From the NCBI GenBank assembly GCA_020057225.1, contig JAGVGH010000136.1, positions 1-45,458 of the forward strand: a DNA stretch of 45,458 nt. The letters run 5' to 3'. The position numbers and the translations under genes are program-made. The first letter of the stretch is position 1. Each line of letters opens with the position of its first letter. Source of the DNA: Desulfobacterales bacterium (GTDB lineage Bacteria > Desulfobacterota > Desulfobacteria > Desulfobacterales > Desulfatibacillaceae). Below the pieces are notes generated by a model. That model did not search any database and was not told the DNA's origin. It saw nothing but the letters and a program-made list of their open reading frames with translations. This document shows, piece after piece, positions 41,525-45,458 of this stretch.

Positions 41525-42367
41525 TCAGCGCGCGGACAACAGCGCCGCCGCGTTGCCGCCTGTAATCCTGGCGATGTCCGCCGGGTCGAGGCCCGTTTCC
41601 CCAAGCTCTTTGAAATACCGTTTCGCCCTCAGAAGCGGATAGTCCGTGCCCAAGAGCACCTTGTCCGCGCCGATGGTCCGGCAGGCGATGTCCCATATCC
41701 GGGAGTCATACAGAAACGGCGAGGCCGCCGTGTCGAGCCAGACGTTGTTAAAGCGTTCTTTTGCCCCGCGCTTCATGAGATGGTAGAAAAACACGCCGCC
41801 GCCCCAGTGGGCGAGAATCAGCCGGTTTTGAGGAAAACGCTCCAGAAGCCCCCAGATTTGCCCGGGCGTTATGGGCGTTTTTCCGGGATACACGTGGCCC
41901 ACCGGCTCATTGGTGTGAATGAGAACCGGCGCGTTTCTCTCCCTGGCCAGGGCCATGACAGGTTCGAGACGCGCGAGCGCGCTATCGTCAACGCCCGAGC
42001 GGTACAGGGCAAGCTCCCCAAGGCCGGCGGCTCCCGCGTCCAGGCGGCGGCGCGCCTCTTCGGCGGGGTCCGGGCCTTCCACGTCAAAGCAGGCAAAGGG
42101 CACGAGCCGGTCCGGATGCCTGGCCGCGGCCTCCAGTATATAGTCGTTGTGGCGGGCGGAAAGGTCCGGATTTGTCCAGGGGAAGCCGAACACCACGGAC
42201 TTGTCCACGCCGTCCTCGTCCATGGCGGCAAGAATGTCGTCCACGCCTGCCATGGGGGATTTCCGGGGACGGTAGAGAAGCTCGAACGCGGGTTCGCCGG
42301 GGAAGAAGCGTTCCCGGTTTTGGCGTGCGGCGTCGAAGAAGAGGTGGGTGTGGATGTCTATGCGCAT
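41525..42367 (-). CDS. Amidohydrolase family protein (metal-dependent TIM barrel)
   Basis: 280 aa. Metal-binding HxH is in MRIDIHTHLFF; PVLIHTNEPVG and LILAHWGGG carry the next His residues; the late Asp is in VLLGTDYPLL. This order matches amidohydrolase-2 family enzymes such as ACMSD-like decarboxylases and hydrolases. The substrate is unknown. It lies 11 bp upstream of the B12 radical SAM gene on the same strand, so the two probably act together or on the same compound. The ribosome-binding site is weak. Confidence 0.85.
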   Translation of the reverse strand: MRIDIHTHLFFDAARQNRERFFPGEPAFELLYRPRKSPMAGVDDILAAMDEDGVDKSVVFGFPWTNPDLSARHNDYILEAAARHPDRLVPFACFDVEGPDPAEEARRRLDAGAAGLGELALYRSGVDDSALARLEPVMALARERNAPVLIHTNEPVGHVYPGKTPITPGQIWGLLERFPQNRLILAHWGGGVFFYHLMKRGAKERFNNVWLDTAASPFLYDSRIWDIACRTIGADKVLLGTDYPLLRAKRYFKELGETGLDPADIARITGGNAAALLSAR

Positions 42368-42439
42368 GGTTTTCCGGAAGGCGGAAGTTAGGAGTTAGGA
42401 GTCAGAATGAAAGACAAAGATGAAAGCGCGTGTGGAATC

Positions 42440-42600
42440 CATGTCATTAAAGGGCGAAAGCGCCACGGGCTAAAACCCAGAAGCGTGGTTCCCGCCCCGA
42501 AGGGGCGCGGCCAAAAGACATGGCCTGCGAAAGCGTCGCCCCTTGCGGGGCGGCCCTGAATCAGGCGCCCGGCCTCGCCCCTTCGGGGCGGAGCGGACGC
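42440..42600. repeat. Cluster of GC-rich hairpins
   Basis: Three short palindromes, CGCCCCGAAGGGGCG, CGCCCCTTGCGGGGCG and CGCCCCTTCGGGGCG, occur within about 110 bp. The segment directly precedes copy C of the dispersed repeat. No gene is seen. It could be a REP cluster or stem-loop array in the leader of the amidohydrolase operon. Confidence 0.5.
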
Positions 42601-42604
42601 CCGG

Positions 42605-42767
42605 CGTTTTTTGCGTAGATAATGTGCAATGGTCCTGGGGTTGAAACCCCAGGCTACATTAAAAAACCTTGCCGCACCGCGGCTGCTATGCGGAGAAAGG
42701 CCCATTTATTAAAAAGAAAGAATAACAAAAACAGGATGTTTTATTCTAAGTCCTGACTTCTCCGGCT
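42605..42767 (-). repeat. Dispersed ~200-bp intergenic repeat, copy C (reverse)
   Basis: Reverse copy with GTTTTTTGCGTAGATAAT, GGTCCTGGGGTTGAAACCCC, CCTTGCCGCACCGCGGCTGC, AAAGGCCCATTTATT and CTGACTTCTCCGGC in the expected order. A further fragment, CTGGGGTTGAAACCCA, lies near 45115-45130. Confidence 0.8.
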
Positions 42768-42857
42768 CCGTCGGCCTAGGACTCAGAACGGAAGACAACA
42801 CGACGCATAAACCTTGAAATAACAGACAATTAGAAAATCAAGCCCTGAAAAGCCCCC

Positions 42858-43061
42858 TCATCCCTCCGCAAGCCGCGTCCTCGGGCCGCCCCCGCCGGAG
42901 CATAAATCCACCACTTCCGACGCGCCGGTTTCCCGCAGCGCCCTGGCAAGCCGCCTGACAATCTTTCAGCGCGGCGCCAGGTATCTCCGGCAAAACGGAA
43001 GCGTGTCGGTCGCCCCGTTCCGGACGGATTCGGGGCGCCCGGAAAGGCCCTCAATTTCCAC
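42858..43061 (-). pseudogene. Decayed N-terminal part of a class I SAM methyltransferase
   Basis: From a GTG at 43061 the minus strand reads EIEGLSGRPESVRNGATDTL then a short stretch to an in-frame TGA (42966-42968). It resumes KIVRRLARALRETGASEVVD and LCSGGGGPRTRLAEG before another TGA at 42858-42860. The LCSGGGGP motif is the SAM-binding loop of a methyltransferase family that begins in just this way. The rest of the protein is missing. It sits 28 bp after the TPR gene on the same strand, so it may once have been its downstream partner. Confidence 0.5.
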
Positions 43062-43089
43062 CAACTTTTTTCGTCCCGTGTTTTTCCTG

Positions 43090-45036
43090 TTATTTGCCCG
43101 CGCCTCCTTCTTTTTTAAGGCGCGCCAGATTGGCCTTGGCGGGGTTAAAGGCAGGATTGACGCGCAGGGCCGCCTCGAAAAGCCGTTGGGCCTCGTTCGT
43201 TCTTCCCGCCTTGGCGTAGGTTACTCCCAGCCCGTTCAACGCCACAGCGTTTTTGGGGTCTTTGGCAAGCACTCTTTCAAAATGAAAGGCGGCCTCGGCC
43301 ATGTGACCCAGGGCCAGCATGCTTCTGCCAAGGCATGTTCGCGCCTCGGTTTCCGAGGACGGGTCAATGAGCGCCTGAAGATAATAGCCTGCCGCGTCCT
43401 CGTATTCCTTTCGGGACGCGCGCAAATCCCCAAGATTCAAAAACGCTTCTCCCAGCGAGGGGTCGCGTTCCACAGCCATGAGAAAATACATTTCCGCGCT
43501 CTTCTTGTCTCCCTTGGCCATTAAGAGCGCCCCTGCGCTGTTTAAAAACACACCAGGGCATTCATCCCCAAAACGTTTCAACGTGTCAAGATACAGTTTC
43601 AGGGCCTTGTCCGGTTGTTTCATCTTCAGATACAACGCCGCGAGATGCTCGATACCCACCGCAAAGCGGGGGTTGACCGCGAGCGCGGCCTCAAAGTGGG
43701 CGGCGGCGGAGGCAACCCGTCCCTCCTGTTCAGCCAGGCTTCCCAAAAAGCCATGGGCCACGTAGCTTTGTGGTTCCACCTCCAGGGCCCTTTCGAAAAC
43801 GGTGCGCGTGTCCTCGTAGCAGCGCGCGTAGGACTGGGCGGCCGCCGCCATCCCGATGGTAACGACAGCGCCCAAAAGAGCCGCGGCGGGCGCGCCGCGC
43901 CGCATGCGGGAGAGAAGGGCGGGGAGACCCCAGGAAAGAAGGATGAAGACACCCACAAGGGACATGTAGGTGTAGCGGTCCGCCCTGGCATGGGGACCGA
44001 TGACGATGATGCCGGACATGGGGAACAGGACGCCCAGGAACCAAAGCCAGCCTGTCAGGAGCCACGGCGCTTTTCCGCGCGCGGCAAAACCGGCAAGGGT
44101 GGCGGCAGTGACAACAAAAACAGCCAGGAGGGTTTTAAAAAGGCCGGGAGCGTCCGGGTGGATATAGATGATGGACAGTCCCATGGGCAGAAGCGTGTCG
44201 GATAAAAATTCCAGGTAAGCCCAGAGCGCCGCCGCTGTCCGGGTTCCTAATGAAAACATTCCCGGCGGGGCCACGGCCTCTGTCATGGTCTGGGTCACCT
44301 GGGCAGCGATGGCGGCGCATAGGGAAATTCCGAAGAGAAGCGCTTTTTCGCGGACAAGGGGCCAGACGGCGCGGGGAAGCCTGGAAAGCGGGGTGTCCGG
44401 GGCAAGGCGTCCAAGGGGCCAAAAGTCTAGCAGTAAAAGCGCAAACGGCAGGGTGACGGCCATGGGCGAGGCCATGCAGGCAAGCGCGCAGGCGGCGGCC
44501 ACTTTGAGGAGCGTCCGGATTTCGGGTTTTTTCCCGTGCTCCGCGTGCCACAGCAGGGCGAGCATCCAGAAAAAGCCTGCCACAAGGTGTTTTCTGCCGG
44601 AAATCCAGGCGACGGCCTCCACATGCAGAGGGTGAACGGCAAACAGGGCCGCGACGAAAAAGCTTCTCCATGGGGCGCCGGTGAGTCTGCGGAGCGCGGC
44701 AAAGAGAAGAATGGAATTGAGGGCGTGGAATAACAGGTTTGTTAGGTGCCTGCCGCCGGGATTCAGCCCGTACACAGCGGAATCGGCCAGAAACGTGAGC
44801 CAGGTGAGGGGCGCGAAGTACGAGCTCCGCTGTGTGGCGCCGGAGAAGGCCCAGATGAGGTTGTTTAATAAACCGATGCCTGACTTTCCGTGCGGCGGGG
44901 CGAGGTAGAGCGGGTCATCGTAGTGGATGAGGTCAAAGCCCATGGTCTGGGCGAACACGGCAAAGACAGCGGCCGCAAGGACGAGGGAGGCAACAAGAAA
45001 CGGGAACAGGCCGCGCCGGTTGAGGGGAATACGCAT
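43090..45036 (-). CDS. TMTC-like polytopic membrane protein with C-terminal TPR repeats
   Basis: 648 aa from the ATG at 45036, where the membrane signal begins (GLFPFLVASLVLAAAVFAV); a longer frame to 45189 runs through a repeat. No good ribosome-binding site is seen. The N-terminal half has about ten helices, and the loop LIHYDDPLYLAPP after helix 1 carries the acidic pair typical of GT-C glycosyltransferases. The segment FFVAALFAVHPLHVEAVAWI is characteristic of TMTC/DUF1736-type proteins. About six TPR units (AVGIEHLAALYLKMKQPDKA, AVALNGLGVTYAKAGRTNEA) form the C-terminal 230 residues. Family knowledge: eukaryotic TMTCs transfer mannose; bacterial substrates are unknown. Confidence 0.85.
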   Translation of the reverse strand: MRIPLNRRGLFPFLVASLVLAAAVFAVFAQTMGFDLIHYDDPLYLAPPHGKSGIGLLNNLIWAFSGATQRSSYFAPLTWLTFLADSAVYGLNPGGRHLTNLLFHALNSILLFAALRRLTGAPWRSFFVAALFAVHPLHVEAVAWISGRKHLVAGFFWMLALLWHAEHGKKPEIRTLLKVAAACALACMASPMAVTLPFALLLLDFWPLGRLAPDTPLSRLPRAVWPLVREKALLFGISLCAAIAAQVTQTMTEAVAPPGMFSLGTRTAAALWAYLEFLSDTLLPMGLSIIYIHPDAPGLFKTLLAVFVVTAATLAGFAARGKAPWLLTGWLWFLGVLFPMSGIIVIGPHARADRYTYMSLVGVFILLSWGLPALLSRMRRGAPAAALLGAVVTIGMAAAAQSYARCYEDTRTVFERALEVEPQSYVAHGFLGSLAEQEGRVASAAAHFEAALAVNPRFAVGIEHLAALYLKMKQPDKALKLYLDTLKRFGDECPGVFLNSAGALLMAKGDKKSAEMYFLMAVERDPSLGEAFLNLGDLRASRKEYEDAAGYYLQALIDPSSETEARTCLGRSMLALGHMAEAAFHFERVLAKDPKNAVALNGLGVTYAKAGRTNEAQRLFEAALRVNPAFNPAKANLARLKKEGGAGK

Positions 45037-45152
45037 AGGTGGACCGAGTGTCTCCCATGGCGCATGGGCGGGAAAGGGGAGCGTCGAAAAGTCCCTGGAT
45101 GCCTTGGTCCTGGGGTTGAAACCCATAAGCGCCAACTTATATGAACATTCTT

Positions 45153-45337
45153 GAGGTAATTGCAAAATAGGGATACCGCTCTTGCCCATTGTGGAACTTG
45201 CGCCCGTGCGTCATTCCCGCGAAGGCGGGAATCCAGTCTTTTCAAGATGTTCTGGATTCCCGCCTTCGCGGGAAAGACGGATTGGGGCGCGTCCCCATCC
45301 GCAACAACATCTCCTTTGGGAGTTTTGCAATTACCTC
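45153..45337. repeat. MITE-like element with GAGGYAATTGCAAAA ends, copy 2
   Basis: GAGGTAATTGCAAAA (45153-45167) and its perfect complement TTTTGCAATTACCTC (45323-45337) bound a 185-bp element. The core is the palindrome pair ATTCCCGCGAAGGCGGGAAT / CTGGATTCCCGCCTTCGCGG (45213-45274), unrelated to the core of copy 1. TCTT flanks both ends and may be a 4-bp target duplication. Confidence 0.8.
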
Positions 45338-45359
45338 TCTTGCTTAAAGATATATGAGG

Positions 45360-45458
45360 GAGGCAATTGCAAAACTCAAAGAAACGACAAATTTAACGTA
45401 GGGTAAATGGTTCCGCCCGTAGGGCAGGTTCATCCAACACATAGAAATTATTTTAGAA
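45360..45458. repeat. MITE-like element, copy 3, cut by the window end
   Basis: GAGGCAATTGCAAAA at 45360-45374 starts a third copy 22 bp after copy 2. Its inside (GGTTCCGCCCGTAGGGCAGG then TTCATCCAACA) is the same module as in copy 1 at 34099. The right end lies outside the window. Confidence 0.7.

Noticed and set aside
42388-42705. Minus-strand 105-codon frame across the hairpin cluster and repeat copy C
   Set aside because: It is made of repeat sequence present elsewhere in non-coding positions.
45205-45275. Possible CRISPR-like repeat pair (ATTCCCGCGAAGGCGGGAAT twice)
   Set aside because: The two units are inverted, not direct, repeats, with a short loop and no further spacers; it is a REP-type palindrome inside a MITE.

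Overview
The window looks like chromosome from an anaerobic, high-GC Desulfobacterota-type (deltaproteobacterial) bacterium. The assignment is inferred from gene content: an electron-bifurcating NfnAB pair, a flavodiiron protein with a ferredoxin, a hybrid-cluster protein behind an HcpR-like palindrome, B12-type radical SAM enzymes and acyl-CoA dehydrogenase chemistry. No rRNA, tRNA, CRISPR array, complete insertion sequence or phage block was seen.

Layout. 0.2-4.9 kb: a very large membrane hybrid histidine kinase whose stop codon lies in a MITE-like element. 5.6-15.6 kb: one ten-gene plus-strand operon, almost all genes overlapping, built on the MoxR ATPase / DUF58 / DUF4129 / DUF4350 / SpoIIM-like / RDD set and preceded by four membrane proteins, three of them with Cys-rich (zinc-type) modules. 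15.9-21.8 kb: housekeeping genes (SpoU-type rRNA methyltransferase, isocitrate dehydrogenase, ComF, nitrilase, RfaE2, PgeF, PyrK-like). 22.5-27.1 kb: redox block (orphan protein, FprA, ferredoxin, strong terminator, then NfnA-NfnB on the minus strand). 27.3-29.7 kb: a minus-strand cassette of an ABC/OLD-like AAA ATPase, a small PD-(D/E)xK nuclease-like protein and a DUF5131 radical-SAM-like protein. The first two are visibly AT-rich. This is the best candidate for an undescribed (probably defence) system. 30.1-34.0 kb: an acyl-CoA operon (histidine-phosphatase fold, acyl-CoA dehydrogenase, TetR, APH-like kinase) that resembles the 4-hydroxyacyl-CoA phosphorylation route, with a clear promoter and palindromic operator. 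34.3-36.1 kb: a winged-helix protein plus an AbiEii-like nucleotidyltransferase broken by a one-base frameshift. 36.2-42.4 kb: two B12-binding radical SAM proteins, Hcp and an amidohydrolase. 42.4-45.5 kb: repeats, a decayed methyltransferase and a TMTC-like TPR membrane protein.

Intergenic DNA is rich in small mobile or REP-like sequence: (i) a ~200-bp dispersed repeat in at least three copies plus fragments; (ii) a GGTTCACCC/GAACCACCC inverted-repeat family; (iii) a MITE family with ends GAGGYAATTGCAAAA whose copies carry different palindromic cores; (iv) a TGATACCAA-ended element.

All functions are read from sequence motifs and family knowledge; no database search was run. Start codons were chosen from ribosome-binding sites, overlaps and domain starts, and often lie downstream of the longest open frame.
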